This document shows, piece after piece, positions 5,782-13,233 of a stretch of DNA of 20,002 nucleotides. The notes under the pieces were generated by a model, which saw nothing but the letters and a program-made list of their open reading frames with translations, was not told the DNA's origin and did no database searches. Source of the DNA: a virus; IMG/VR virus record IMGVR_UViG_3300017917_002457, positions 1 to 20,002 of that record. One strand, given 5' to 3'. Made by a program: the position numbers and the translations under genes. Numbering within the stretch: the first letter of the stretch is position 1; the number at the start of each line of letters is the position of its first letter.

Positions 5782-6135
5782 ATGCGTAAGTTAATAGCAT
5801 CCGCTTTAGTAGCAGGTACAGCTTTGGTGTCAACCTCAGTTGACGCTTATGGTGGTCATAGACATGGTCACCATGGACATTGGCACAGATCAGCGCCCAC
5901 ATGGGGTTGGGTCGCTCCTACCATCATAGGTGGTGTAATTGGATATGAGATAGCTAGAAACCAGACCCCGGTTATTATTCAACAACCACAGGTTATTCAA
6001 CCTCAAGTTATTGCTCCGCAACCAGGCAATTGCCTAGTTAATATTTTTAACCCCTATATGAATCGTTACGAGAATGTGGTTGTAGCATGTAATCAACCTG
6101 TTCAACAATCGGTTCCTCAAATAACAACCCAATAA
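5782..6135 (+). CDS. Secreted His-rich protein with signal peptide
   Basis: A 117-residue protein. MRKLIASALVAGTALVSTSVDA is a textbook signal peptide with cleavage likely after VDA. The mature part starts with a His/Gly-rich stretch (YGGHRHGHHGHWHR) able to bind metal ions. A glycine-zipper-like segment follows (IIGGVIGYEIA), then a Gln/Pro/Val repeat region (IQQPQVIQPQVIAPQPG) and a C-terminal part with two cysteines that could form a disulfide in the periplasm. GGAG lies upstream and the gene has its own strong promoter. Export of an early phage protein suggests a role in the host envelope. No phage family is assigned; it resembles small bacterial periplasmic proteins and may be host-derived. 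Confidence 0.75.
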   Translation: MRKLIASALVAGTALVSTSVDAYGGHRHGHHGHWHRSAPTWGWVAPTIIGGVIGYEIARNQTPVIIQQPQVIQPQVIAPQPGNCLVNIFNPYMNRYENVVVACNQPVQQSVPQITTQ

Positions 6136-6150
6136 CTTTAATTCTATATT

Positions 6151-6462
6151 ATGATAAACATTGATAAAAACGGTCTTTTGGATTCGTTAGCCTATGCCAG
6201 TTTTACTGACGAGGAGCGAAATCTTTTTAAAACATGGTTAGGTGGTCTGCTACGTGATGGTATTGTGGACTTGACTTTCGTCAAAAAAGATGGTACTATT
6301 AGAAATATGCGAGCAACCTTAAAAGAAGGCTTGGTTGCTTCGACATCTGGTACCGGCAAAACAGGTAACGGCGAATCGATTGCTGTAACAGATGTAGAAA
6401 TTAACGAATGGCGTTCTGTTAGATTTGATTCAATCAAAGAAATTAAATTTTCATTGGAGTGA
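6151..6462 (+). CDS. SH3 beta-barrel fold protein (DUF2693-like)
   Basis: A 103-residue protein. Residues about 27-57 (WLGGLLRDGIVDLTFVKKDGTIRNMRATLKE) and the end (EINEWRSVRFDSIKEIKF) match the pattern of the small DUF2693-type proteins, in which a beta-barrel pairs a 'K-K-D-G-T-x-R' strand with a final 'W-R-S-x-R-x-D-S-I' strand. These are common in T4-like and other large phages; the molecular role is unknown. No strong Shine-Dalgarno is seen before ATG 6151. The stop is 2 nt from the start of the next gene, so it opens the replication block transcript. Confidence 0.7.
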   Translation: MINIDKNGLLDSLAYASFTDEERNLFKTWLGGLLRDGIVDLTFVKKDGTIRNMRATLKEGLVASTSGTGKTGNGESIAVTDVEINEWRSVRFDSIKEIKFSLE

Positions 6463-6464
6463 TA

Positions 6465-7571
6465 ATGGCAAGAGCTGAACGAGTTGCGAATCCCAAGAAT
6501 GTAGTAGTGGGTGTTGAGCCTGTCGCGACAGAGATTGTTGCTGGTGTCGAAGGATATTCTGTTAAGTTCATCAATGCAATGAATTGGTATTCGATTGATG
6601 GTAATAAAAACGAAGCTCGTAAGTTCCTAAGAGAGTACATTAGAAAAAACAGAGCAGCTGATCTTAAAGATTTTGACAAGGTGAGTGACAAAGAGATTCG
6701 TCCTACATATGGTTGGATTGCTAGAATCATTTCTCGAGGCGCTAAGCTAAGCGATTACCATATTGAAAACTTCAACAACTACATTTTTACTATTCTAAAG
6801 TCTGTTGCTGCTCCTGTAGTACAAAAAACCGTTATAGTTTCTAACAGACCATCCATACAGAATGCTATGAATGAAAAGGTGTCTGAGTATATTGGCACCT
6901 TGGAGGGTCACTATGACGAATACATTACCCATGGTACAGAGTTTTCGCTGGATTCTGATCTTAAAGCTAAAGAAATACCTCAAGCATATGTTACTCGAAT
7001 TCAAGAGTGGGCAAAACGCCGGCTACGTGAATGGATCGAGGTAGTAGAGGGCAAAGATCAACAGATCAACGAAGCATACTCTCACTATACAAAGACAAGT
7101 AAAAAGAATGTTGCCAAATTTTTTGTTTCAATGATTGAAGATTGTGACAAATACGGCGCGTTTAAGAAGGCAAATCGTAAACCTCGCACTATTAGACAAA
7201 AATCTCCTGTCCAACAGACTAAAAATCTTAAATTTAAGGCAAAAGATGACGAACTTGGATTGGCTTCTCTCAATCCTGTTGAGATTGTTGGTGCACAGTC
7301 GGTATGGTTATACAATACTAAGTCAAAAAAGCTAATGTTATATCGTACAGACTCATCTCAAGGCATTCAAGTTAAAGGTTCTTCATTGCAGAACTATGAT
7401 CCTGAGATGTCTGAACAGAAAACTTTGAGAAAACCTCTCGAACAGCTTCAAGATTTGATGTCTGCTGGTAAAGTGCAGCTAAGAAAGTTTATGGAAGGCA
7501 TCAAAACGAAGAAACAAGACGTGAACGGGCGTCTAAATACTGAAGTTATCATTCTAAAGGCAGTAAAATGA
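6465..7571 (+). CDS. Unknown 368-aa protein of the replication block
   Basis: ATG 6465 follows GGAG (6456-6459) at good spacing; the in-frame GTG 6459 is less likely. The protein (MARAERVANPKNVVVGVEPV...) is rich in Lys, Arg and long helical stretches. It has a basic linker around residues 235-260 (KKANRKPRTIRQKSPVQQTK) and a C-terminal part with beta-strand character (AQSVWLYNTKSKKLMLYR). The last 50 residues are again Lys-rich. This looks nucleic-acid-binding. It overlaps the RNase H gene by ATGA, so a role alongside it in DNA or RNA processing is likely by context. I do not recognise a named T4 gene. Confidence 0.7.
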   Translation: MARAERVANPKNVVVGVEPVATEIVAGVEGYSVKFINAMNWYSIDGNKNEARKFLREYIRKNRAADLKDFDKVSDKEIRPTYGWIARIISRGAKLSDYHIENFNNYIFTILKSVAAPVVQKTVIVSNRPSIQNAMNEKVSEYIGTLEGHYDEYITHGTEFSLDSDLKAKEIPQAYVTRIQEWAKRRLREWIEVVEGKDQQINEAYSHYTKTSKKNVAKFFVSMIEDCDKYGAFKKANRKPRTIRQKSPVQQTKNLKFKAKDDELGLASLNPVEIVGAQSVWLYNTKSKKLMLYRTDSSQGIQVKGSSLQNYDPEMSEQKTLRKPLEQLQDLMSAGKVQLRKFMEGIKTKKQDVNGRLNTEVIILKAVK

Positions 7572-8458
7572 TTGTTGTAGACTATAACCAGACCGCAATT
7601 TCAAATTTTATGGCAGAAATTGGCGGTCGAACCGACATAGAGATCAATGTTGGGCTTCTGCGCCACATGATTATCAATTCTTTACGAGGTTACAAGCAAA
7701 AATTTGGAAAAACATACGGCGATTTGGTAATTGCATGCGATTCTCGCAATTATTGGCGCCGAGATGTGTTTCCTTTGTACAAGGCAGGGAGAAAAAAGGC
7801 AAGAGAGGAGTCAGGTTTCGACTGGAAGACGATTTTCGAGACACTAAGCATGATTCGAGACGAACTTGACAAATATTTTCCATATAAAGTGATCAATGTT
7901 GACGGTTCTGAGGCAGATGACGTCATTGCTATTTTGGCAGAATGGTCTCAGGCAAATGATTTGATGAATTCGTCACCTTTTGCCGAAGGTGATCCGAAAC
8001 CCTTTATGATTGTATCTGGTGATCACGACTTTATACAGTTGCAGAGGTTCAAAAATGTCAAACAATTCTCGCCGATTCAGAAAAAACATGTCAATGTTGA
8101 CACAACGCCGGAGAGATATGTATTGGAACATACTATCCGCGGCGACAAGGGAGACGGAATCCCTAATGTACTCTCGCCTGATGACTGCCTCGTCAACGGT
8201 GAAAGACAAAAAGCAATCTCAACGAAGAAATTAGAAGAATGGTTGTCTGATCCTACTCGTATGCCTAACGATGATGAGTTTGTTACTCGATTTAGACGTA
8301 ACAAGATGCTTGTAGACTTTACACAGATTCCTACACAGGTCAGAGAATCAGTAATAAATAACTTTGTAACACAACCTAACAAAGATCGTAGCAAACTTCT
8401 TAATTATTTTATTGAAAATAAAATGAAGAACATGCTAGAAGTTATTGAGGATTTTTAA
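7568..8458 (+). CDS. rnh: RNase H / 5'-3' exonuclease of the FEN family
   Basis: A 296-residue protein; T4 RNase H has 305. It removes RNA primers and flap DNA on the lagging strand. The metal-binding acidic residues are visible in FEN order: D5 (MIVVDYN), D58 (ACDSR), the basic bridge RRDVFPLYKAGRKK, D112, E115, D117 and D118 (VDGSEADDVIA), D152 and D154 (VSGDHDF), D193 and D196 (RGDKGDGIPN). GDKGDGIPN is the helix-hairpin-helix DNA-binding motif. It overlaps both neighbours (ATGA and TAATG types). DNA ligase lies downstream, which fits Okazaki fragment maturation. Confidence 0.9.
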   Translation: MIVVDYNQTAISNFMAEIGGRTDIEINVGLLRHMIINSLRGYKQKFGKTYGDLVIACDSRNYWRRDVFPLYKAGRKKAREESGFDWKTIFETLSMIRDELDKYFPYKVINVDGSEADDVIAILAEWSQANDLMNSSPFAEGDPKPFMIVSGDHDFIQLQRFKNVKQFSPIQKKHVNVDTTPERYVLEHTIRGDKGDGIPNVLSPDDCLVNGERQKAISTKKLEEWLSDPTRMPNDDEFVTRFRRNKMLVDFTQIPTQVRESVINNFVTQPNKDRSKLLNYFIENKMKNMLEVIEDF

Positions 8459-8937
8459 TGAAGACATCTGTCCCACAAATATTGGAGGAAGTGGAAAAAC
8501 AACCTAGTAAGGAGGGTAAGATCAGAGTTCTGCGATCTTATGATAGTCCTGTACTAAGGGGTATTCTGCAACTTAATTTTAACCCAGCAATGAAAATGGA
8601 TTTGCCTCCAGGTGAACCCCCTTTCAAGAAGGACACAAATGTCCCCGAGGGTTATTCAGAATCTAATTTGTATGTTGAACATAGACGTTTCTATATTTGG
8701 CTAGACCCAACTAAGAATATAAACAAGTTTAGAAAAGAATCTTTATTCATTCAAATGCTTGAAGGTATGCATTGGAAAGAATCAGAGCTAGTCTGTCTTG
8801 CTAAAGATAAAAAGATCGAAACAAAATACAAGACTGTATCACATGAATTAGTAGATGAAGCATTTCCTAATTTTCTTCCGCCAAAGGTGAAGGAAGAAAA
8901 GAAGCCAAAAAAAGCCAAAGTCCCTTTGAAAGAATAA
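8458..8937 (+). CDS. DUF6433-like phage protein
   Basis: A 159-residue protein. The core (residues about 97-140, with FIQMLEGMHWKESELVCLAK, then KKIETKYKTVSHELVDEAFP) matches a pattern I associate with the DUF6433-type proteins common in marine T4-like phages. Function is unknown; position beside rnh suggests replication or recombination. The C-terminal tail is Lys-rich (KVKEEKKPKKAKVPLKE), with a run of seven A at 8907-8913 where a -1 slip would open a further 55 codons (see next entry). ATG 8458 overlaps the last base of the rnh stop codon. Confidence 0.7.
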   Translation: MKTSVPQILEEVEKQPSKEGKIRVLRSYDSPVLRGILQLNFNPAMKMDLPPGEPPFKKDTNVPEGYSESNLYVEHRRFYIWLDPTKNINKFRKESLFIQMLEGMHWKESELVCLAKDKKIETKYKTVSHELVDEAFPNFLPPKVKEEKKPKKAKVPLKE

Positions 8938-9080
8938 AGAATATCTTCTTTAAACCCAAGAGGGACGAACCCGAACCTGTAGAACAGTGGTCTGTAGACC
9001 CCAGTATGCCAAAAGATCCAGTTTATGATTCAAGAACTGTGGACTTTTGGAAATACAGAGCATTTGACAAGCGTAACTAA
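8913..9080 (+). CDS. Possible -1 frameshift extension, or unstarted small ORF, after the DUF6433-like gene
   Basis: In the -1 frame relative to the DUF6433-like gene an open stretch continues from 8871 to TAA 9078-9080. It reads SQSPFERIKNIFFKPKRDEP, then EPVEQWSVDPSMPKDPVYDS, then RTVDFWKYRAFDKRN, which looks like real protein. It has no ATG, GTG or TTG until ATG 9006, which lacks a Shine-Dalgarno and would leave only 24 codons. The in-frame heptamer A-AAA-AAA (8907-8913) is a classic slippery site. A weak hairpin (AAAGAA, loop TATC, TTCTTT, 8936-8951) lies about 22 nt downstream. Slippage would give a 207-aa protein. Alternatives are a rare start codon (ATA 8934) or a decayed gene. Confidence 0.4.
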   Translation, partial: SQSPFERIKNIFFKPKRDEPEPVEQWSVDPSMPKDPVYDSRTVDFWKYRAFDKRN

Positions 9081-9092
9081 TTACTATATAAT
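9064..9092 (+). promoter_or_regulatory. Sigma70-like promoter (right-side class)
   Basis: TTGACA 9064-9069, 17-bp spacer (AGCGTAACTAATTACTA), TATAAT 9087-9092. It overlaps the end of the -1 frame ORF and lies 25 bp before the ATG of the next gene. Confidence 0.85.
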
Positions 9093-9117
9093 GTTGATAT
9101 ATTAAGTGAGGTGATCT

Positions 9118-9492
9118 ATGTCCTTAGTTGGTCCATGGTTAAACAATATCGGCAGCAAAAAACGTAAAGTAAAGTATGCTTCCGCTGAGGCTAAAAAACG
9201 TGACCTTGAATTGAAAGCAGAATGGGAAAAGAAAATGATTGATATTGACAAGACCAAGAAGGTACTTATGACCAGGTCACTAACTAGACCTATGCCTAAA
9301 CTAGGTCCTCCTCCTGGTCGTGAGACTCGTTTTATTCCTAGCCATGATTCAGGTCAAGGTATGGCTGCTAAGAAAGAAAATCCTGTTTATACTGGCGACA
9401 AGGTACTCGGTGTTTCTATCGTGCACAAGTCTTGTCTGCAACCTGTTTTTAGTGAAACCCAAGCGAAAGACTTCGCATCCATGAGGAGATAA
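9118..9492 (+). CDS. Conserved marine-phage protein of unknown function
   Basis: A 124-residue basic protein with a good ribosome-binding site (GAGGTGAT) and its own promoter. The N-terminal half is Lys-rich and helical (KKRKVKYASAEAKKRDLELKAEW). A Pro-rich linker follows (MPKLGPPPGRETRFIPS), then the C-terminal pattern YTGDKVLGVSIVHKSCLQPVF, then SETQAKDFASMRR. I know the 'TG-x-x-x-G-I-x-x-x-HKS-x-x-x-PVF-x-x-x-x-AKD-x-x-x-MRR' ending from many marine phage hypothetical proteins. No function is assigned. The pairing with the DsbA-like gene 4 nt downstream suggests a shared transcript. Confidence 0.75.
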   Translation: MSLVGPWLNNIGSKKRKVKYASAEAKKRDLELKAEWEKKMIDIDKTKKVLMTRSLTRPMPKLGPPPGRETRFIPSHDSGQGMAAKKENPVYTGDKVLGVSIVHKSCLQPVFSETQAKDFASMRR

Positions 9493-9496
9493 TATT

Positions 9497-9772
9497 ATGG
9501 CTGTACCTAGTAGTCCAGCAGATCGTAAAGCAATTTTAGATTGTATGAAAGAAATTAGTGGGTCTATGACTCGCATTGATGCTGAACGAGATTTTATTAG
9601 AGAGGCAATTAAGAGTATTTGTGATGAGCAAAATCTTAGTAAGAAGACATTTCGTCGTATGGCTAAAACTTATCATAAGCAAAACTTTAACAGTGAGGTT
9701 GAGGAGCACGAAGAGTTTGAAACATTATATCAGACCATTACTAATACTACAACTATGAGTAAAGTGGCATGA
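9497..9772 (+). CDS. dsbA: DsbA-like late-transcription dsDNA-binding protein
   Basis: A 91-residue helical protein; T4 DsbA has about 89. The middle and end (residues about 19-84) match the T4 DsbA pattern: helix, then IKSICDEQNLSKKTFRRMAKTYHKQNF, then acidic EVEEHEEFETLYQTI. T4 DsbA binds double-stranded DNA near late promoters and helps late transcription; it is not the disulfide oxidoreductase of the same name. GAGGAGATA lies just upstream of ATG 9497. An exact T4-type late promoter elsewhere in the window (16445) is consistent. It overlaps the next gene by ATGA. Confidence 0.65.
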   Translation: MAVPSSPADRKAILDCMKEISGSMTRIDAERDFIREAIKSICDEQNLSKKTFRRMAKTYHKQNFNSEVEEHEEFETLYQTITNTTTMSKVA

Positions 9773-10101
9773 GAAAATTTACCTTTGAATCAGTACATGG
9801 TGATGATAGAGTAATGTTATCTCTAAGGGAAACTAGTATTTCAGAAACAATAAACAAATTTTTTGGTTTTTTAAGAGCAGCTGGTTATGACGATGAGATT
9901 ATTAAAAGCTGCACTAGAGATATTTTAGATGGGAAATGGTCTGCCAGTCTTGGCACAATAATTGGCACAACTTCTGGATTGCAAATTCCTTTATCTATTA
10001 CTAATTTAACAACTGCAAATCTAACTAGTTTAAATACTAACCAAGTTGGTGCCTTTGGAACAGTATACTCAGGTAGTCAAAATACAATGCATAACCCATA
10101 A
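9769..10101 (+). CDS. Unknown protein with Thr/Asn-rich C-terminus
   Basis: A 110-residue protein. The N-terminal part, residues 1-60, is compact, with mixed beta and helix (FESVHGDDRVMLSLRE, then ISETINKFFGFLRAAGYDDE). The C-terminal 40 residues are low-complexity Thr/Asn/Ser (LTTANLTSLNTNQVG). The N-terminal pattern resembles phage proteins seen after dsbA in marine T4-like genomes, but I cannot name a family. It is coupled to its neighbours by ATGA upstream and TAATG downstream. Confidence 0.6.
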   Translation: MRKFTFESVHGDDRVMLSLRETSISETINKFFGFLRAAGYDDEIIKSCTRDILDGKWSASLGTIIGTTSGLQIPLSITNLTTANLTSLNTNQVGAFGTVYSGSQNTMHNP

Positions 10102-10292
10102 TGAAAACAGTATATATTCTTGAAGCTAAGTGGCATGATACTATTGGTAGGTGCCGAAAAAATGAACTAATCGGTGTATACGATAGTCTTGACAAATTAG
10201 AAGTAGTAAAAAGGCAAATAGAGGCGAAGCCACACGATTACAAATCTATATCTTTTGGAATTAATAAGGAAATACAGCCATTTCATGCTTAA
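10101..10292 (+). CDS. Unknown 63-aa protein
   Basis: ATG 10101 uses the last A of the preceding TAA. The protein (MKTVYILEAKWHDTIGRCRK, then NELIGVYDSLDKLEVVKRQI) looks like a small alpha/beta fold: a first strand, a loop, a second strand (ELIGVYDS) and a helix. Short phage proteins of the 'x-V-G-V-Y-x-S-x-E-x-A' type are common and mostly uncharacterised. No Shine-Dalgarno is obvious, so translation is probably coupled. Confidence 0.6.
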   Translation: MKTVYILEAKWHDTIGRCRKNELIGVYDSLDKLEVVKRQIEAKPHDYKSISFGINKEIQPFHA

Positions 10293-10322
10293 CTTTTAAG
10301 CAAAATATGAATAACCCTTCGG

Positions 10323-10351
10323 TTGACACGGATATCTTTTTACTATATAAT
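10323..10351 (+). promoter_or_regulatory. Sigma70-like promoter related to the left-arm class
   Basis: TTGACA 10323-10328, 17-bp spacer, TATAAT 10346-10351. The upstream flank AACCCTTC and the CGG-x-TATC at the start of the spacer match the left-arm cassettes, but the downstream leader does not. Start of transcription is expected near 10358, so the in-frame ATG at 10307 cannot start the next gene from this transcript. Confidence 0.85.
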
Positions 10352-10372
10352 AATGAAATAGTGGAGAAGATG

Positions 10373-10510
10373 ATGAAAACCGAAAAAAGACGTAACCCTG
10401 TAGCTAAAGATCTTCGTACGCCGAAGTATCGTCCTCGTGTTGTTGAGGACAAGACTGCGTACAAGCGTAAACTTAAGAATGACCGCCAAGCTAACGTATT
10501 TTATTCTTGA
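10373..10510 (+). CDS. Small basic conserved phage protein
   Basis: A 45-residue protein (MKTEKRRNPVAKDLRTPKYR, then PRVVEDKTAYKRKLKNDRQA, then NVFYS). GGAG at 10363-10366 suits ATG 10373 better than ATG 10370. The 'NPVAKDLRTPKYRPRVV' pattern is familiar from many T4-like and other marine phages as a tiny uncharacterised protein. It is highly basic, suggesting nucleic-acid contact. It has its own strong promoter and immediately precedes DNA ligase, which is probably on the same transcript. Confidence 0.75.
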   Translation: MKTEKRRNPVAKDLRTPKYRPRVVEDKTAYKRKLKNDRQANVFYS

Positions 10511-10518
10511 TAGGTAAT

Positions 10519-11847
10519 ATGATGACTGTATTTGAAATTCTTGAAGCTCTTGCTGCAGATAATTCTCGTTTAGCCAAGGAAGCTATTCTTCGGCAACATG
10601 CTAGTAACGATATGTTAAAAGAGACATTTCGACTAGCATATGATCCTATGATTAGTTATTATATTCGCAAAATCCCAAACTATACTGTTAGCAAATCTAA
10701 AGCAGCATTAGGTTGGGCTATGCAAGAACTTGAGCAGCAATTTGCCACTCGTAACAAAACTGGTAATGCTGCAATTGACCATTTGAAATTTATTTTGGAG
10801 TCACTTGATGCACAAGATGCCAGCGTTATTGAGAGGATCATTAAACAAGACCTTCGTTGCGGAGTCGGCGAACCCACAATCAACAAGATTTGGCCGGGAC
10901 TCATTAAGACGTATCCCGTCATGTTGGCTTCTGGATTCGACCAGAAACTCGTTGACAAAATCGGATTCCCGTCCTATGTCCAACTCAAATTGGATGGCAT
11001 GCGCTTCAACGCTATCGTCCGTAACGGCAAAGTAGAATTTAGGAGTCGTAATGGAAGACAACTGGATATTGCGTCAGATTTATTTTCTGAAGCGTTCGTT
11101 GGGTTGGCCGCTGTTTATGGCATTGATTGTGTGTTTGATGGTGAACTTCTTGTTGTTGATTCAAGTGGTAAACCGCTTGATAGGAAAACCGGTAACGGTA
11201 TTCTAACTAAGGCAATTAAAGGTACACAATCAGCGAAAGAAGGTGCAATGGTTCGTGCTACATTATGGGATGTGATTCCCTATGATGTCTTTGTAAGGGG
11301 TAAATATACAGTACCGTATAATACTAGATTAAGCAATTTAGTTAGTAATGTAAATAAATTCAAAAAAGTAAAAGCATTGGGGCATCTAATTGATATTGTA
11401 CCAACTGAGGTTGTGGAAAATCAATATACTGCTAATAAATTATTTAATAAGTATTTGGATGAAGGACAAGAAGGCATCATTCTTAAATCAATGAAAGGTA
11501 TCTGGGAAGATAAGCGTAGTAAGGATCAGGTAAAATTTAAAGCGGAACTTGAATGTGATCTGATGATTGTTGGTTGGGAAGAAGGCACTGGAAGAAATAA
11601 AGGTCGCCTTGGTGCTTTGATATGTGAATCAGCAGATGGAGCTATTCGAGTTAATGTTGGTTCTGGTTATAGTGATGAGCAACGTACAGAATTTAAGGTT
11701 GACTATGTTGTAGGAAAAGTAGCCACAGTAAAATATAATGCTCGTATTCAGGACAAAGCAGGTAATGTTGAGAGTTTATTTTTGCCGACGTTTATTGAAT
11801 TACGAGAAGATAAAAACCAAGCAGATAACAGTAGGAATATCAAATGA
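10519..11847 (+). CDS. 30: ATP-dependent DNA ligase (T4 gp30-like)
   Basis: A 442-residue protein from ATG 10519 (ATG 10522 is possible); T4 ligase has 487. It seals nicks by forming an enzyme-AMP intermediate. The nucleophile is K157 in QLKLDGMRFN, close to K159 in T4 ligase. Other nucleotidyltransferase motifs follow in order: RSRNG, FDGELLVV, EGIILK and QVKFKAE. The N-terminal 140 residues are the helical DNA-binding domain (GWAMQELEQQFATR, LRCGVGEPTINKIWP). The C-terminal part is the OB-fold (DLMIVGWEEGTGRNKGRLGAL, then VNVGSGYSDEQR). It works with RNase H (7568) in lagging-strand maturation. It overlaps the next gene by ATGA. Confidence 0.93.
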   Translation: MMTVFEILEALAADNSRLAKEAILRQHASNDMLKETFRLAYDPMISYYIRKIPNYTVSKSKAALGWAMQELEQQFATRNKTGNAAIDHLKFILESLDAQDASVIERIIKQDLRCGVGEPTINKIWPGLIKTYPVMLASGFDQKLVDKIGFPSYVQLKLDGMRFNAIVRNGKVEFRSRNGRQLDIASDLFSEAFVGLAAVYGIDCVFDGELLVVDSSGKPLDRKTGNGILTKAIKGTQSAKEGAMVRATLWDVIPYDVFVRGKYTVPYNTRLSNLVSNVNKFKKVKALGHLIDIVPTEVVENQYTANKLFNKYLDEGQEGIILKSMKGIWEDKRSKDQVKFKAELECDLMIVGWEEGTGRNKGRLGALICESADGAIRVNVGSGYSDEQRTEFKVDYVVGKVATVKYNARIQDKAGNVESLFLPTFIELREDKNQADNSRNIK

Positions 11848-12095
11848 AAATGTTTAGTTCACTAAGTAATTTAGAATCAGAATTAATTCAAGCAGAACGA
11901 GCAGTGTCTCTTTTGAAAGCAGTAGAAGGTGCTATGGAGTATCATGTTTTAAGTGAAGAAGATTCAAAGAATGCTTTAGGATTAGCGCTTGAATTAGTAG
12001 ATGAAGGTATTAGGAAAACAAGAGAAAAATTCAATGAAGCATGGGAAGCTTCAAAAAATTTAAATGAACATGAGGATGCTGACCCAGCAATTTAA
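11844..12095 (+). CDS. Unknown small helical acidic protein
   Basis: An 83-residue protein (MKMFSSLSNLESELIQAERA, then VSLLKAVEGAMEYHVLSEED), nearly all helical, with heptad-like spacing of Leu/Ala that suggests a short coiled coil. It is acidic at the C-terminus (NEHEDADPAI). Coupled to ligase by ATGA and followed 2 nt later by the AAA ATPase. No family is recognised; it may be a partner of one of its neighbours. Confidence 0.6.
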   Translation: MKMFSSLSNLESELIQAERAVSLLKAVEGAMEYHVLSEEDSKNALGLALELVDEGIRKTREKFNEAWEASKNLNEHEDADPAI

Positions 12096-12097
12096 TT

Positions 12098-13225
12098 ATG
12101 TCTAGATCAATAGATTTTTTGTTTCAATCATTGGGTGATTCTACCTTTAAAGGTAGACATCTAGGAAGATCATCTAGATCTAGATTAAGAAAAGACAAAA
12201 AAATAGGTTTGAATAGTTATACGTGGGATAGTTATAATATGGACAATAGACAAGTGTTTTTGGCAGCAACTGATGCAGAGGATGTAATTGTATCAGAATT
12301 TTTGCTTGAAAAGGCTTATGCAGGTATAGATACACAATTCAAATCTTTGCATCTTCTTTGTTCTATGGAAGATTGGAAAAACTTTGTAGCTAATAATACT
12401 GCATCTCGTACTCGTATTTTTCAATCAGGCGAAGAACATGGTGCCATCTTTTTTAATGAAGCTATTATTAAATTTAATATTAGCAGCACCTATATCTCAG
12501 TAAAACTAATTGGTGAAAATAACTTCATTAAGAATTTTGAACAGACACTAAAAGATACCTTCGATATCGCTGAAGCCTTTATTGAATGGATGTATTCTTC
12601 AGATGGATCTAACGTAACTGTTCCATTGACTACCGATAAGACTCCTGTATCAGAAATGTATCCTTTTCTCGGGAGTGAAAAATTAAATGATTACTATGAT
12701 CGTTACATGCATTCATCTGCGAGTGTACTCGTATTGATTGGTCCGCCAGGTACAGGTAAAACTACATTTATCCGAGGTCTTCTGCAGCATACTAAGACAA
12801 GTGCTATTGTTACCTATGATCCTGAGCTATTAGAAAAAGATTATGTATTTGCTCGCTTTATTGAAAGTAGTAATAACATTATGGTGTTAGAAGATGCAGA
12901 TAATTTCTTGGGTAGTAGAAATGAAGGCAATACTGTTATGCACAAGTTTCTTAACGTCGGTGATGGCTTGATTACTACAAAGAACAAAAAGCTTATCTTT
13001 AGTACTAATTTACCATCGGTTAAAGATATCGATCCTGCACTAGTTCGTCCTGGACGCTGCTTTGATGTTTTATCTTTTGATTACCTAAGCAAAGAACAGG
13101 CAAAGAAATTAGCAAAAGTTATAGATGCAGATTTACTCACTGATAGTGACACTTATAGCATTGCTGATGTTTTTCATAAACAAACACATAAAGCAAAACC
13201 CAAAGCTAAAATTGGTTTTATTTAG
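12098..13225 (+). CDS. AAA family ATPase
   Basis: A 375-residue protein. The AAA core is clear: Walker A GPPGTGKTT (215-223), Walker B IMVLEDAD (261-268), sensor 1 region FSTNLP with N304, and the second-region signature IDPALVRPGRCFDVL with R317 and R320, as in BCS1/VCP-like AAA proteins. The N-terminal 200 residues form a separate unknown domain with a basic start (GRHLGRSSRSRLRKDKK). Such ATPases are common near replication genes in marine T4-like phages and probably remodel a protein or protein-DNA complex. The start is 2 nt after the preceding stop. Confidence 0.85.
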   Translation: MSRSIDFLFQSLGDSTFKGRHLGRSSRSRLRKDKKIGLNSYTWDSYNMDNRQVFLAATDAEDVIVSEFLLEKAYAGIDTQFKSLHLLCSMEDWKNFVANNTASRTRIFQSGEEHGAIFFNEAIIKFNISSTYISVKLIGENNFIKNFEQTLKDTFDIAEAFIEWMYSSDGSNVTVPLTTDKTPVSEMYPFLGSEKLNDYYDRYMHSSASVLVLIGPPGTGKTTFIRGLLQHTKTSAIVTYDPELLEKDYVFARFIESSNNIMVLEDADNFLGSRNEGNTVMHKFLNVGDGLITTKNKKLIFSTNLPSVKDIDPALVRPGRCFDVLSFDYLSKEQAKKLAKVIDADLLTDSDTYSIADVFHKQTHKAKPKAKIGFI

Positions 13226-13233
13226 GAGATGTT

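Noticed and set aside
9497-9772. DsbA as a disulfide oxidoreductase
   Set aside because: There is no CxxC thioredoxin motif or signal peptide; the short helical protein fits the unrelated T4 DNA-binding DsbA.
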